Source: Acanthamoeba sp. SK_2022b
Taxonomy: Eukaryota > Discosea > Longamoebia > Acanthamoebidae
Length of the DNA stretch: 34,045 nt
Assembly: GCA_027943245.1 (NCBI GenBank)
Contig: JANDJZ010000625.1
Coordinates: forward strand, 1 to 34,045
Direction of reading: 5' to 3'
Shown: piece by piece, positions 9,259 through 20,965 of the stretch
Numbering within the stretch: the first letter of the stretch is position 1
Layout: each line of letters opens with the position of its first letter
Program-made: the position numbers and the translations under genes
The notes under the pieces: model-generated
Told to the model about the DNA's origin: nothing
Seen by the model: the letters and a program-made list of their open reading frames with translations, nothing else
Databases searched by the model: none

Positions 9259-9451
9259 ACCTCTCTCTCTCTCTCTCTATACATATATATCTCCCACTCC
9301 CTTCACAGAAGCGAATAGACAAGTTTAAGAAAGCTCCAATCACAACGTTTGAGACCGTTGGGCTCAGTTGGGGACAATTAATTGGTAATGATCGAGATAC
9401 AGTTGTGCAGGCAGAAGGGGAGGTGGCTACTACAGTACAGCTGGTCGATGC

Positions 9452-12400
9452 TCAGCCACGAGGCGATTTGGTGATGAGGTGGCAGGTGGAGACCCCCCTC
9501 TTGGAGGCGGCCAGCTGCCGCTTGGCGGTGGCAAGGGCTCGCATCTCGTGTAGCCGCGCCGGATCGACGTCATTGGCCGCCAGGCGGGCGGCGTGCTGCT
9601 CCAACGCGTCGGCCCACGAGCTGAGGGGCCCCGCGTTCGTCTTGTCCAACTCGCACGACCTCGCGAACCTGCGCGCGCAAACATTTGTTTCAGGCGATTT
9701 GATGATGATGATGATAATGATGATGAAGATGGAGTTGAGATCATAAGGAGGTGGCGTCGTAGTTACCTGACGTACGCCGAGGCGAAGAGGCGCTCGGCCT
9801 CCTGGTCAAACTGGCGGCGGGAGGCGATGTCGACCTCGATCGAGGCCAACACCCAGTTGGTGTAGGGACACGACGGGGTCATGTTGGCGGCGTTCATCAG
9901 GTGCTCCCTGCACGACAGGATCGGCGTTGGCGCTGGCCTCCAAAGCGCGCAGCGCTCGATGAGGGAGAGGGGGGGGGGTAAGCGAGCTTACCGAGCCTGG
10001 CGCAGCAGGCGGATCGCGTCGGAGGCCTTGTGGTGGGACTTGACCGCCTCGAACATGCAGATGTTGCCGGCGAACACGTGCGAGAGGTGGCCGTGCTTGA
10101 CCGAGGTGGGGATGTCGAGGATGTCGGTCTCGAGCAGCCGCACGGAGGTGTGGTCCTTGAAGATGGCCTCGGTCACTGCGGTCGGGAAACGGACGAGGCC
10201 CAGCTTGAAGCTCAGCATGAACGTCTGCCCGCGCGCCACCGCCGGTCAGCGCGCCATCCCGCAAGAGGTCACCAACGGACACGACACGACACGACACGAC
10301 ACGACACGACACGACACGACACGACACGACACGACACGACACGACACGACAGGCGTACCAGTTTGATGCATCCGGTCTCGAGCAGGTTGTAGTTCTCGTC
10401 GCTCTCCTCCTCCGTGAGGATGAAGGGGAACTTCTTCCTCAGGGTCTTCTTGATGCCCACGTGCCAGAAGTGATGCGACTGGACGGGGGGGAGGGGGAAC
10501 CCCGAGAGCAAGAAAGGGTCAGCGAAGAGCGACGTGTATAGAGAGGGGGGGGGCAGGAGTGGAGGGCGAGAGTGAACTCACCTCGCTCGTGTGGCCCAGC
10601 ACGGTGTTGAAGAAGTGGAGCACGACGTCCTTGCACGCGCTCTGAGAGGAGGAAGCGCGACTCGCATGAGCAACACGCTTGGGCCAATCACGCGCGCGAT
10701 CATCACGCCCCGGTGGCGGTGGTGTGGGGGGAGGGGGTTGGGTGTACCTCGCACGACGCGCCGGCGTGCTTCTGGTCTTTGACGCTCTGGCGCATCTGCT
10801 TACGCAGCTTGGTCTTGAACGCGCGGCTGAGGGCCATGGACAGGACGAGCCGCTTGCCCTTGGGCGACGTCATCTTCTCGCGGATCCTCCCCAGGTGTCG
10901 CAGGTTGACCCCGCGCGCGTGCAGTCTGCGCGTTCATTCGCCGGCCAAAGAACGCGGGGTGTGTGTGTATGTGTGTGTGTGAGAGAGAGAGAGCGGCGCC
11001 CAATCGACGACCGGTCAAGGGCGGCGTACCGAGCCACGAGGTTGAGCTCCTCGATCACCTCTTGCAGCTGGGCGATCGAGCCGGACCCGCACAGCCCCTG
11101 CTCGCTGCACGGAGAGACGGCCAAGAGCGAGAGAGGGTCAATCGACTGCGCGCTCGCATGAAGAAGGCCTCGCGGCTGTGTGGGGGGGGACAAGGGGGGA
11201 GGGGGGGAAAGCGAACTAGAGTCGGCTGATCTCCGCCGCGAGCTCGGGCACGCGTTGGTTGATCATGACGTCGGTCGCCTCGCGCACGTCGAGCTCGCAG
11301 GCCTCGTTCTGGTCGTCGTACATGCCCCACCCGGTGAACGTGTCCGAGGAGAGCGGGACTCGGAAGCTCCGCACGAGCTCGGGCCGCAGCATGCGGAAGA
11401 ACACCCCGCGGCCGTCGATCGTGCCGTTCTCGCTGTGTGGCGTGCGCGCGCGAGGTCAGGCAACGCGCGCGCGCGCGACGCCAATGGCAAGAGAGGGGGA
11501 GGGGAGGGGGGCATACTCGGGGAGCGGAGTCTCGGGAGGCATGAGGCGGGCAAAGTCGAGCAGGTAGTAGCGGCTGTCGGTGCCCAGGTGGCCCTCGATG
11601 TCGCCGGGCCCGACGATGGGCACGCGCTGCTTGCCCACGAGGTGCTTGCGCAGGTTGAGGTGCTCGCCGAGCCCATGCATGTAGTGGTTCAGCATGGGAT
11701 CACCCGCCTTGATCGTTCGCCCGGCGTCGTTCGAGCCTGCACGCGCGCACACGTTTATGTCAGAGCGAGAGAGAAGAGAGAGCGCGCGCGCCACGAGCAG
11801 CGCAGAGCGAGGCTTGGGCTCGCGAACCGTATTTGAGGGTGTCCGGTCCGATGGGGAGCAGGCACGTGGCTACCATTCGGAAGCCCTTGTAGTCAACCTG
11901 AGGGGGAGGGTCCCAAAATGGCAAGATCGCGTGTCAATTTCGCATTTCAGTGATCACTATAATATATTAAAAAATTAATTAATAAATAAATAAATAAAGA
12001 GAAAAAGCGGAGAAAGGTCGTACGAGCGCCATGAGCGGGACGTGGAGCTGCGGAATCTGCGAGGTGGCGATGAGGCCGAGGCCTTGGAGCTCGAGCCCGG
12101 CGGCCTTCATGGCGTGGTCGTCATCGGGTTTGCTTCCGCCATAGAGCCACACCAGCGGCTGCAACAGGGGGAAAAACACCGCGGTCAATTGGCTCACTCC
12201 CGCGAAGTTGACAACAGATGGCAGGCGGATCAAAAACTCCGAAATGAGGTGGAGCACCTTCTTCGAGACGATGGGATCAAGGCAGAACTTGAAGAGGATG
12301 CCCTGCACGATGTACTTGGCGCCACCCGCGACTCCGCCCACCTTTGCGGGCTTGATCGTTTTCCTGCAGTACGCGCGGCAAGCGATGAGCAACCCACCTC

Positions 12401-13511
12401 TCCTCCACAACCCATCTCCCACCTCTGCGCGTGCGTGCGTGCGCGTGTGTTACCACTGATCGGGGACATTGAGCTCGTTGATGATGATCTTGCTGTAGAT
12501 TTCCGCCTGCTTGACAAAGTCGTGGCTCAGACGAGATATGGCGCGCACGTCGTCGGCCGAGAGCTGCTTGAGGCCCTTGCTGACCACCTGCTGGTACTCC
12601 TCGTTCCACTGCCGGCCCTCGCCGCGCTTGGCCCACTCCTTCTCCTGGGCGACGGTCGTCGGCGGCGCCGGCTTGAGCACTTCGAAGCCGCCGCTCGCAT
12701 CGCCGTCGCCGTCGACGCTCTTGAGCTGCGCCACCACGCGCTGGCGGCTCTTGGCCGAGGGCAGCGAGGCCAGCAGCGCGGCCACCTTCTGCCTTACCAT
12801 CAGCTCGTCGGCGAGCGCGGCGCCGTCGGGCTGCTCCAGCGCGGCGGCCTTCTTGTACTTTTGTGTAGAGGGCGGCGGCGTGGGGTCGAGCACGGGGAAG
12901 TAGCCCGAGTCGCTGTCGCCCTTGGCCTTGCGAGCGCTCCCGACGTCGATGTAGGCGTCCTGATAGGTGATGGCGGCGTCCTTGCCGAGGACGGGGGTGG
13001 AGTACCCGCTCACGGAGCTCGCCACGGGGGGCAGCTCGTCCGTGGACCGCGGCGACTCGAACGAGCTGGAGTAGCGCGTGCTGCTTGCCTCCGTGTAGCT
13101 GCTTGTCAACGTTTCTACCTCCTTGTTCCCCAAGTTCGGTTTGGTGTAGAGGCCGCCATCATCTTCTTCCTTGTGCTGCTGCTTCTGCTGCTTGGCCTGG
13201 TGCTCGTGGGCTTTGTCTCTCTTCTGCGGCGCGGCAGCACGAGCAAAGTCGGAGTAGGTGGCATACGAGTAGGGGGTGGGGCAATCGTCATCTTCGGCAT
13301 TTTCGATCCCTAGATCTGCAACTTCGCTTTTGGCCTCTCGTTGTAGAGAGGCACCCAAAGCTGGCGTGTAGAGACTATCTGCCCCATCTCCTCCCTCATC
13401 TTTGGAGTACAGGGTTGCACCTGATGGCGCGTAGGGCTCCTTTGCATTTGGCACAAATTCTCTCGAAGATGACGGGGAGAGGTCTATGTAGGAGGACGTG
13501 AATCCTGACAT
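9452..13511 (-). CDS. CLU-like domain protein with tyrosine-motif-rich N-terminal region
   Basis: The model is 975 aa in 12 exons: 12454-13511, 12024-12363, 11828-11897, 11517-11736, 11217-11432, 11030-11104, 10748-10925, 10582-10641, 10359-10478, 9992-10224, 9767-9907, 9452-9668. Residues 1 to about 230 are low-complexity with repeated tyrosine motifs (YTPALG, YTKPNLG, YSTPVLG, YFPVLD, SYIDLS, AYIDVGS). The core carries the order typical of CLU/eIF3-p135-like domains: DYKGFR (467-), a DSRYYLLDFARLMPPE block ending near 557, LRPELV (578-583) and LHARGVNLRHLG (661-672). Family members are linked to mitochondrial distribution and mRNA binding. I see no TPR repeats, which canonical CLU proteins have. 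Two donors are gttcgc. The start is the first in-frame ATG. Confidence 0.82.
10278..10350. repeat. GACAC pentanucleotide array
   Basis: About 14 tandem copies of a 5-bp unit lie in intron 9 of the CLU-like gene, between exons 10359-10478 and 9992-10224. It is outside the coding exons, and is likely length-variable. Confidence 0.9.
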
Positions 13512-13934
13512 GGTCTCCGCACCAGCACCCTCTGATCTTTCTTCCTTCTTCTGTGTGCGCGTAGAATGCTTCGCAGACCAAGGGGTCTGGCTCAACGCGC
13601 GCTACACTACCTCACGGCTTCCCGAAGATTCCGCCGCGAACGTTATTATAACGCCGACGCGTAATTGTTGTTACCATTATTACCCCCCACAGCGCTAGGG
13701 TAGACCCAGAAACCATCGCAAGGCGCAGGAATGGTAATCCTCCTCATCATCACGTTACAGGTCATCTACCGCAGACCCACAACGAGAGGGGGGAAAGAAG
13801 CGTGCGGAGTAGTAAAAGGAAAATAGGCAGAAGATGATAAATGGAAGTTGCGTCAGACGGCGTCCATCACAAAGCAACAACACACTTGTGCGAGAGAAGG
13901 AGGAGGAGGAGGAAGAGGGGGGGGGGGTGGCTGC
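13512..13934. other. Intergenic region upstream of the CLU-like gene, downstream of the BLTP3-like gene
   Basis: No gene is visible. On the minus strand the part near 13512-13700 should hold the promoter and leader of the CLU-like gene; it includes a TA-rich near-palindrome cgttattataacg near 13640. The part near 13800-13934 is purine-rich (GGA repeats) and should be the 3' UTR of the BLTP3-like gene. No clear AATAAA was found on that strand. Confidence 0.4.
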
Positions 13935-14544
13935 TTAGCCCTTGCGTCCAAAGAAGGACGAGACGCTGGCCTTCTTGGCCCCACCACCGGCCGAGGCGCC
14001 GCCGCCCTGCTGGACCTTCTTGAGCTCGGTGGCGAGGTTGTCGTTGGCCGCCTGGGCCTCGGCGAGGGCGATCTTGGTGGCGACGAGCTGCTGCTCGAGC
14101 ACCTTCATCTCGGCCTGGATCTTGCCGAGGCGCTCGTCGGCCAGGCTGGCCTCGGACTGGAGGTCAAACTTCTCGGCCTGCATCTGCGCCAGCGACAGCT
14201 TGCTGTTGATCAGCTGGTCCTCGACGTCCTTGAACTGCTTGCTCAGCAGCTCCCTGTTCGAGCTCGACAGCCGCACCACGCCCCTGGCCTCACTCGCTGT
14301 GCCGCACGCCGCGTCAGCGGACGAGAGCAAAGAGAGCAAAGAGAGGCAAAGAACGAAGAGCGAAGAGAGAGAGAGAGAGAGAGAGCAAAGAGCGAAGAGA
14401 GATTGGGAGGGGGTACCGGGCGCGTCGATCTGGTCGTCCCTGTCGACGTGCTTGAACTCGCACTCGCCGAGCTCCAATCGCCAGCCAAAGTTCTGCACGT
14501 CGAGATCGCCCACCACCTCCTGCGTGACGGCGTAGCCTGCCACG

Positions 14545-14602
<58 letters not shown>

Positions 14603-15896
14603 CGCTTCAGTCCATCTTCTTCTTCATCATCATCATCATCATCATCAACCAATCGGGCAGAGGTTGGCCTCACTCGTAGAGAAGGAGGGGGGGGGCTAGT
14701 ACCGAACTCGGCGCCCTGTTGGATCTGGTCGGCGACCTTCTGGCGGAGCTCGGGGTTCTCCCTGTAGGCTTCGAGCGCCTTGGTGGCCAGGGCGCGCACC
14801 TTGGGCCACAGCTCGCGGATGCTGTCCTTCAGGCTCGCCTCGCGACCCACCGACACCACCTGGAGGCCCTGGAGGTGGGACACGAATCGGATGGCCTGCG
14901 GGGCGCCGCGCGGGCACTTGCGGTGGGCCTGCAGGCTCAGCAGGTGCGTGCTCTGCTCCGTCGACGGGAGCGGGCGCACGATCGCGGCCGCCGGGAAGCG
15001 CGGGTGGTCCAGCCCCGTGGCCTGCCATCCCCCCCGGTCAACACCAACGGCCAACGACAGAGAGGGGAGAGATGGGGGAGGGGGAGGGGTGGCCCTACCT
15101 CGAACGACTTGAGTCGGATGGAGGCGCTCTGGGAGTCGCCGGTGTTGTCGCCCAGAACTTCGAATCGCTCGAACTTGAGCAGCGCCAGCGATGAATCGTC
15201 GATGGGCTGCAGCTCGGTCACCTCCTCCTTCTCCTTGTTCTCCTGGCCTGCGTCGCATGACGGTAAATAAATAATAAATAAATAATAACACGGAGCCAGC
15301 GAGCCCAGGGAGTGCTGACGTCAGCATTCCTCTCGTGCGGGGACGCGTGTAGGCGTACCGCCAGCGGCGGGGGAGGGCGGGTCCCAGTGGTCGATGACGC
15401 CGGCGAGGGCTCCGGGCGAGGGGAAGTGGAAGAGCGCCTTGTCGATCCGCACGAACGCCGTCACGTGGAAGCTGCGAACCAATTACCAAAAATTGTAAAA
15501 ATTAAAATAAATAAAAAAATCAATAAATGATGAACAGAAAATAGAAAATAGAAAATAAAATCAAAAGGGAGAGCAGTCGGGGTATACTTGTCGATGCCGA
15601 AGCGAATGGCGTCGACGACCATCTTCTGCTTCTCGGCGAGGGTCAGCTCCTTCTCTTCGTCTTCGGCGCCCTTCCTGCCGGGCTCGGTGGAGGCCGTGTC
15701 GGCGCCGGCGGCGGCGATGCGCATCATGCGGGTGACCTTTCGCCTCTCCCGCTCCTCGCGCTCGATGCGGAGGCCCCACGCGATGTTCTCCTCCTCCATG
15801 CGGTGCAGGTACAGCAGCTGCGAGGCCGTCATGCGCGCGTGCAGCTCGTTCGTGTGCAGCGTCAGCTCCAGCTTGTGCGTCTCCGACTGTGTTGCG

Positions 15897-15963
<67 letters not shown>

Positions 15964-16527
15964 CACATGAGCATGCGCACGAGTCGAGTCGAACAGAGAT
16001 AGGTGGGGGGAGGTGGGGGGGGGCTGTACGTCGGTGGTGATGGGCGGGAAGTAGCGGCCGTAGAGGCGGAGGAAGGCCGGGTTGAGCAGGGGCGTCGACT
16101 TGGGACCGCCTTCGGACAGCTGCACCAGGTCGCACGTCACCCTTTGCAGCTCGCACTGGTGGTTGCCACGCAACGCCCCCCAACCGCGTCAGTCATCGCC
16201 CATGTCGACACGATTAAAGAACGAACGAAAGAAAGAAAGCGAAAGCGAAAGCGACAGACCTGGAATTTGTGGATGGTGCCCTCCTCGGGGGTGAGCTCGT
16301 TGCGCTTCTCGGGGAGCAAGTTGAGGGCGTCCTTGAGGAAGGGCGGGAAGGGCCAGTCGGGCTGGTTGGTGATCGACATCTTGCCCACGCCAAAGTGGAT
16401 CGCGTTGTTGCGCAGCTCCGCCACGTTCGAGTCCGGAATGTTGGGCAGGATGAACGACGTCTCGGTCGCCTGTTTCGCATTGGCCCAATGAGCAAGCACA
16501 CCAACGATGCGCGCGCGCGCATGTGTC

Positions 16528-16559
<32 letters not shown>

Positions 16560-19088
16560 ATGCGTGTGTGTGTGCGTTGTGGAGCGATGAGCGTACGGCC
16601 ATGTTGAACTTGGCGTTCATGTAGTAAAAGTCCTTGAGGTCGGCGAGGGAGCCCTCCTCGCGCTTCTGCTGGAAGAGCTCGAGGAAGTGGGCGGTCTGCT
16701 TCTCAAAGTCCTGCTCGAGCGGGCCCTCGAGGATCCACGAGTAGAGGTCCTTCCACACCTGCTTGTCAAACACCACCTGGGCGCCGTGCATCGACACGTG
16801 CGCCTCCACGGTGGGCACGCGTCGCTTGGTGGCCTCGTCGCCCTCCACCTTGGTCCTGTGCATCACCCGCGCCGTCACCAGCGACCCGTTCTCCGACGAG
16901 AACGCGTCTACACACGACCACGACCACAAAACCACGACCACGAGTAAGCTTTTTGTTGGTGGGACAGCCGCCACGTGGGCAATGAAGAGGGGGGAGGCAC
17001 GCACCGTCGCGCTTTTCGGTGTTCTGGGCGAGAAGGCGCAGGTACTGGGGCTCCTTGTCGGCCGAGGGCTTGCGCTCGCGGAAGGTGATGGCCGACACGG
17101 TGGTCTCCACCAGCGACTCCCAGCACTGCACGGGCTGATCCTGTCCGCGGCCGCCCAGATCTGCGCCCGGGCCTCGCGTGAGCCAGTGTGTGCGATGTTA
17201 CGTGGTGGGTGGGTCGAGGCGCGCGCACCCTTGATGATGTAGGTGATGAGACGCTCGGGCGAGAGTGTGAGGCTGAGGCCAAAGCCGAAGAAGGTGAAGC
17301 CCTCGTCACCGCCCTGCTGGCCCTTGAAGAACTCGATCACGAATCGGTGCAGCGTCAGACCGTACGACAGCCTGGGATTTGACCAATCGTCATGTCAGCA
17401 GCCACATTAAACACCTAGTGATTATTAATAAATAAATGATTAAAATGGCCAAATAAATCGGCAGGCGCACTTGTTGGCCCGCAGATCTTGGCCTTCGATG
17501 GTGACCGCCTCCGAAGCGGGGATCTCGCGGGCGAAGCAGTCCCTGCACAGACGACGGGGAGGGGGGGGGGGCGTGCGCGTTAGACGAGTAAGAGCAAGAG
17601 TAAGAGAGAGGAGGGGGGAGGCACGAACCGGAGGGCGAGGGCGAGCTCGGCGAGGCGCTGCCACTTGCCCTGGGTGAGGCTGAAGTTGAGCTCCTCGAAC
17701 ACCGCCTCGAGCGCGCTCGACTTCCACAAATTGGTCTTGCCGTCAAACTGTGTCAGGATCTGTTGTTTCACCGCCACCAACGCCAGTCAGTCACTGTACG
17801 TTCTCCCCCCTCTCGGGCAGCTGTCGTACTCGGATCTCGATGGGGAGGCCCTCGATGATGGGCACCTGCACACACACAACAACGCATCAATTGCGAACGC
17901 GAGTGTGAGTCAGAGTGAGCGTGTGCGCGTGTCGCTGCCACCGATGCTGGGAGAGGGGGGAGAGAGAGGGGAGAACGCACGGGGGTGTCCGAGGGGCCCA
18001 TTGTGGAGGATATGGTGATGCTCGAGATCTTCATGAGCTTGTAGAGCAGGCCCACGTTTTGCTCCTTGTCGAAGATTTGCGTTTGGGTGAGGTCGTTCAC
18101 CGCCTGCGCGCACGGCCAAAGCCACAAGGCAGCTTGGGTGAGCACCGTGCCAACATTCCACACCGCACGCACGCACGCAACACGGACCATGCACAGCGCT
18201 GTGTGCGTGTGCGCACCTCCCACTTGGCGTTGGTGGACTGGACGACCATGTTCTCGACGTCGATCTTGAGCCCGGGCCTGCGGTCGGGGTGGAAGGGGTC
18301 GCGGGCCATGGTCTCCAGGGTCACGTGGCACTCCTTCACCTCGAGCTTCACGCCGCGCAGCATGTCCATCTTCTCGGCCTTCTCCGACACGCCCTTCTTG
18401 CCCATCACGCTGTTCGCTCCCCCCGTAAACACGTGGCGATGAGCATCCTCTGCGGCGCGATGGCAAGAGATGGGGGAGAGAGAGAGAGAGAGAGAGAAGG
18501 AGAGAGGTTACCTTTGGGCGAGGTTGTTGGGCATGGGCTTGACGACGTCAGGCTCGCGCAGGTGGAGGTCGAGCCGCTCCAACGAAAATGTGATGGGCTC
18601 CCTCTTCAGGTTCATGTACGGCACCTGCGAGCGCACGAGCAAATATTTAATAAATTAATAAAAATTGCCATGGTGTTTGTTGTTTTACGCGAAAGGGGGG
18701 AGCCACATGAATGAAAGCGATGGCAATCATAATAATTATTACATCACCGACTAAAAGAGAGCAAATTTACAAGCCCGCAATAGGGCTGATGTTTGATGGG
18801 GAGGTGCACCTGGATGTTGAGCACGGTGCACTTGGCCGAGATGACCTCGATATTGGTGGGGAGCGACATGAGCTCTTGCAAGGCCTCAGGATTGAGCTCT
18901 GGCCAGCCGCATTTTTCGCATGTCAATTCGCATCACACAGGAGACCCACTCTATCAGTGAGCCTTCGTACCGAAATCCTTAACCTGAGCGGTGCCCTTCA
19001 TAATCTGGAGCGACAGCATCTCCTTGTTGAATCCATTGATGAACTTCTTGAGCGTAGAGCCCAAGATTTTCGAGACCAGGGCTTCCAT
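13935..19088 (-). CDS. BLTP3: Chorein-domain bridge-like lipid-transfer protein, BLTP3 (UHRF1BP1/SHIP164) type
   Basis: The model is 1060 aa in 19 exons: 18971-19088, 18810-18898, 18512-18624, 18217-18409, 17981-18103, 17830-17865, 17629-17759, 17471-17542, 17229-17371, 17005-17160, 16597-16907, 16260-16469, 16030-16155, 15588-15886, 15359-15471, 15099-15247, 14703-15021, 14417-14536, 13935-14296. The N-terminus has the chorein pattern MEALVSKILGSTLKKFINGF, then KDFELNPEAL, then NIQVPYMNLKREPI. It fits BLTP3 better than VPS13 in spacing and in its DPFHP..PGLKI region. These proteins form hydrophobic grooves moving lipids between membranes at contact or vesicle sites. A coiled coil (about 950-1040) precedes the SSFFGRKG tail; SHIP164 also ends in coiled coils. 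It is shorter than human members (about 1450 aa). Confidence 0.83.
14546..14600. repeat. (CA)n microsatellite in BLTP3-like intron 17
   Basis: A perfect dinucleotide tract of 55 nt lies just upstream of the acceptor of exon 14417-14536. It reads (GT)n on the coding strand. A short ATC repeat follows at about 14627-14646 in the same intron. Confidence 0.9.
15901..15960. repeat. (GT)n microsatellite in BLTP3-like intron 13
   Basis: Sixty nt of perfect GT on the plus strand, (CA)n on the coding strand, lie between exons 16030-16155 and 15588-15886, close to the acceptor. Confidence 0.9.
16528..16552. repeat. Short (GT)n tract in BLTP3-like intron 11
   Basis: A short GT tract flanked by alternating CG/GT sequence lies between exons 16597-16907 and 16260-16469. 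Confidence 0.75.
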
Positions 19089-19350
19089 CTTGTGCTTGGG
19101 CCTAAATCTGTTGCACCGGTTTCAGGCCTTTGTCTCAAGATCAACCGTTCGCCGCGCAGGTTTTTTCTGGCGTTTGGTGTTCTCGGCCACGGAGTTGGGT
19201 GAGCTGTTCGCTACGCTGTTTTTCGCCCCTCGCCCCAACGCAAAGCACGACACCACTCGAGGCGACCGGTGGTGCGCGGTGCGAATTTTTGGCAACATAA
19301 TTATTTTGTTTATTTTGTTTATTTTTCCTCTGGCCGAGTAGAAGAGGAGC
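19089..19350. other. Intergenic region between YIPF5-like and BLTP3-like genes
   Basis: This is 262 bp between two minus-strand genes. It should contain the 3' UTR of the YIPF5-like gene (T-rich segment with repeated tttattttg near 19300-19330) and the promoter of the BLTP3-like gene. No RNA gene or ORF stands out. Confidence 0.4.
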
Positions 19351-20242
19351 TCAGAAGACAGAGATGAGAGCAAAGCAGGCGTAGAGAAGCCCGATGGGGT
19401 AGGCGACGAGGAGGTGCTGGTCCTTCATGGTGAGGAGAGTCACGAACATGAGCGCGGCCGAGTGAGTGCACCAACCGATGCACACCACGGCCAGCACGTA
19501 GCCGACGATCGAGTTCATGCGGATGAAGATGGAAAGGCCTGCGAGGCCAATCACAGGCAGGAGGCAGTAGCCGAGGATGCTGGCAGTCTTGTAGATGTCG
19601 ATGCCCCGCTCGCTCAGCAGGTTCATCATCACGTAGACACCGAGGCAGCCCAGCACGCCGATGCCATAGATGTAACCAAAGTGCACCTTGCCCGTCTGCA
19701 CCAAACAAGCCACATCAGCCGTTGAATACAACCAAGAACGGGAGGAGCAACAGCTGCACACCAGCATTCGCTGTGAACATCAGAGGGAAGAGCGTACCAA
19801 CAAAAGGATGGCGCCCAGGAGCAGGCAGAACATGATGGGCCCTGCCAAATCACGATCGCCTATGATCTCTGCGTCGAGGCGCGACATCGGATTGAGCACG
19901 GCCAGCGTCTTCACTCGGATGTGCGTGAGATTGATGCCCAGCTCTACCGAGAGTTAGAGGGAGATTAGCACCAGGCCGCCCTTTACATCACCGTGGATGG
20001 CCCTTACCTTCGAGTAGTGGTGGCTCGTCTTCGAAGCCACTTGTGTTCCCTTCCATCTGTCCACTCGCGGTCATCATGCTCATGGGCTGGCTCATGAATT
20101 GGCCGTCTCCCCCCGCGGCAGCATTGTAGTCAAATCCACCACCGCCTCCCGACATGCCATCATCGTCACTGTAGCTTGTGGGGAAGAACTGCAGGCTCTG
20201 ATCCTGTCCTGGGTAGCCGTAGCCGTAGCCCTGACCTTCCAT
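19351..20242 (-). CDS. YIPF5: YIPF5/Yip1-family Golgi membrane protein
   Basis: The model is 241 aa in three exons: 20008-20242, 19798-19943, 19351-19695. The N-terminal third is cytosolic and Gly/Tyr-rich (GYGYGYPGQDQ). It leads into the diagnostic FEDEPPLLEELGIN and a RDLAGPIMFCLLLGA segment. About five membrane spans follow, including GKVHFGYIYGIGVLGCLG, ILGYCLLPVIGLAGL and VVCIGWCTHSA, and the protein ends in the very conserved LLVAYP..LLYACFALISVF. Length matches the family (about 250 aa). Yip1/YIPF5 cycles between ER and Golgi, binds Rab GTPases through Yif1-containing complexes and supports COPII traffic. It is head to head with the gene at 20743, about 500 bp apart. Confidence 0.95.
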
Positions 20243-20742
20243 CTTTCCTCTCTCTCTCTCTCTGTAATTTGTCGTCTGAGTGATCTGTTCTTCGTAAATC
20301 CTCTCTTGTCTGCGTTGCTGACGTGGCCTCGTGGCAAAGAAAGAAAAGATTTAAGAAAAGTCGAGCAAGCTTGCTCATGCAGACCACAACCACAACACGG
20401 CTTGGTCCCGCAAGGGTTCCCCTCGCCCGCGAGTCGGCGCCACACGCACGCCATGCTGGCCCCATAACGGCAGCGCCGGCTCCCACCGCAATGTCTGCCA
20501 CACGGTAAGCTTCTCCCCTTCCCCCACCAAGCCAACGCAAGCGTGTGGTGACGCTGGCGCCTGACGGTGGGCGGGCCCGCCCTTGGCCAAGGCGGTTGAG
20601 AGCAGGGCTCGGGGCTCCGCCGCGGGCCGCCAGGGAGGTGTGGCGCGAACTCACCCCCGTCACCAAGGTTTTTTCCTCCTCCTCCCCTCTCGCCAGCGAC
20701 AATGGCACTCGCTCATCATCACCGCCACCACCCTCGCCATTG
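20243..20742. promoter_or_regulatory. Divergent intergenic region between YIPF5-like and multi-pass membrane protein genes
   Basis: These 500 bp separate two start codons that face away from each other. It begins with a (CT)n-rich leader on the YIPF5 side. An ATG followed by a plausible donor (cacacggtaagc, near 20503) could be a 5' leader exon of the plus-strand gene, but I found no acceptor that joins it in frame. The rest is GC-rich with no clear TATA element. Confidence 0.4.
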
Positions 20743-20904
20743 ATGTCGACGTCGCTGTTCGTCACCAAGGCGAGCCTGGCCATGCTGGCGCCGACGGCCC
20801 TGTGGTGCCTGCGGCGATTGCAGACCAACAGGCCCCTGGGCGAGAACACGTACGCGCGGCCACGCCCGGGCGGGCTCATCGCCACGCCCTCGCTCACACG
20901 ACAC

Positions 20905-20965
<61 letters not shown>

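Larger units (their letters stand above)
1..9401 (+). repeat. Left arm of a ~9.4-kb imperfect inverted repeat
   Basis: Reverse-complementing this arm reproduces 22179-31569. Matching landmarks include the SNARE start (614 and 30957), the F-box/WD40 start (3261 and 28329), the eIF3h start (3435 and 28155) and the secreted-protein start (8452 and 23112). The coordinate sum drifts from about 31590 to 31564 because introns and microsatellites differ in length. Exon lengths are identical. The inner edge is sharp: both copies share gatcgagatac and then diverge at 9401/22179. The arm is already in progress at base 1, so its outer boundary is not visible. Confidence 0.95.

Noticed and set aside
10278..10350. 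Tandem pentanucleotide array considered as a CRISPR-like or protein-coding repeat
   Set aside because: Unit is 5 bp with no spacers and it lies inside an intron; a simple satellite.
12042..13313. 423-codon plus-strand frame opposite the CLU-like gene
   Set aside because: An antisense shadow of a GC-rich exon; compositionally biased, with no recognisable motif.
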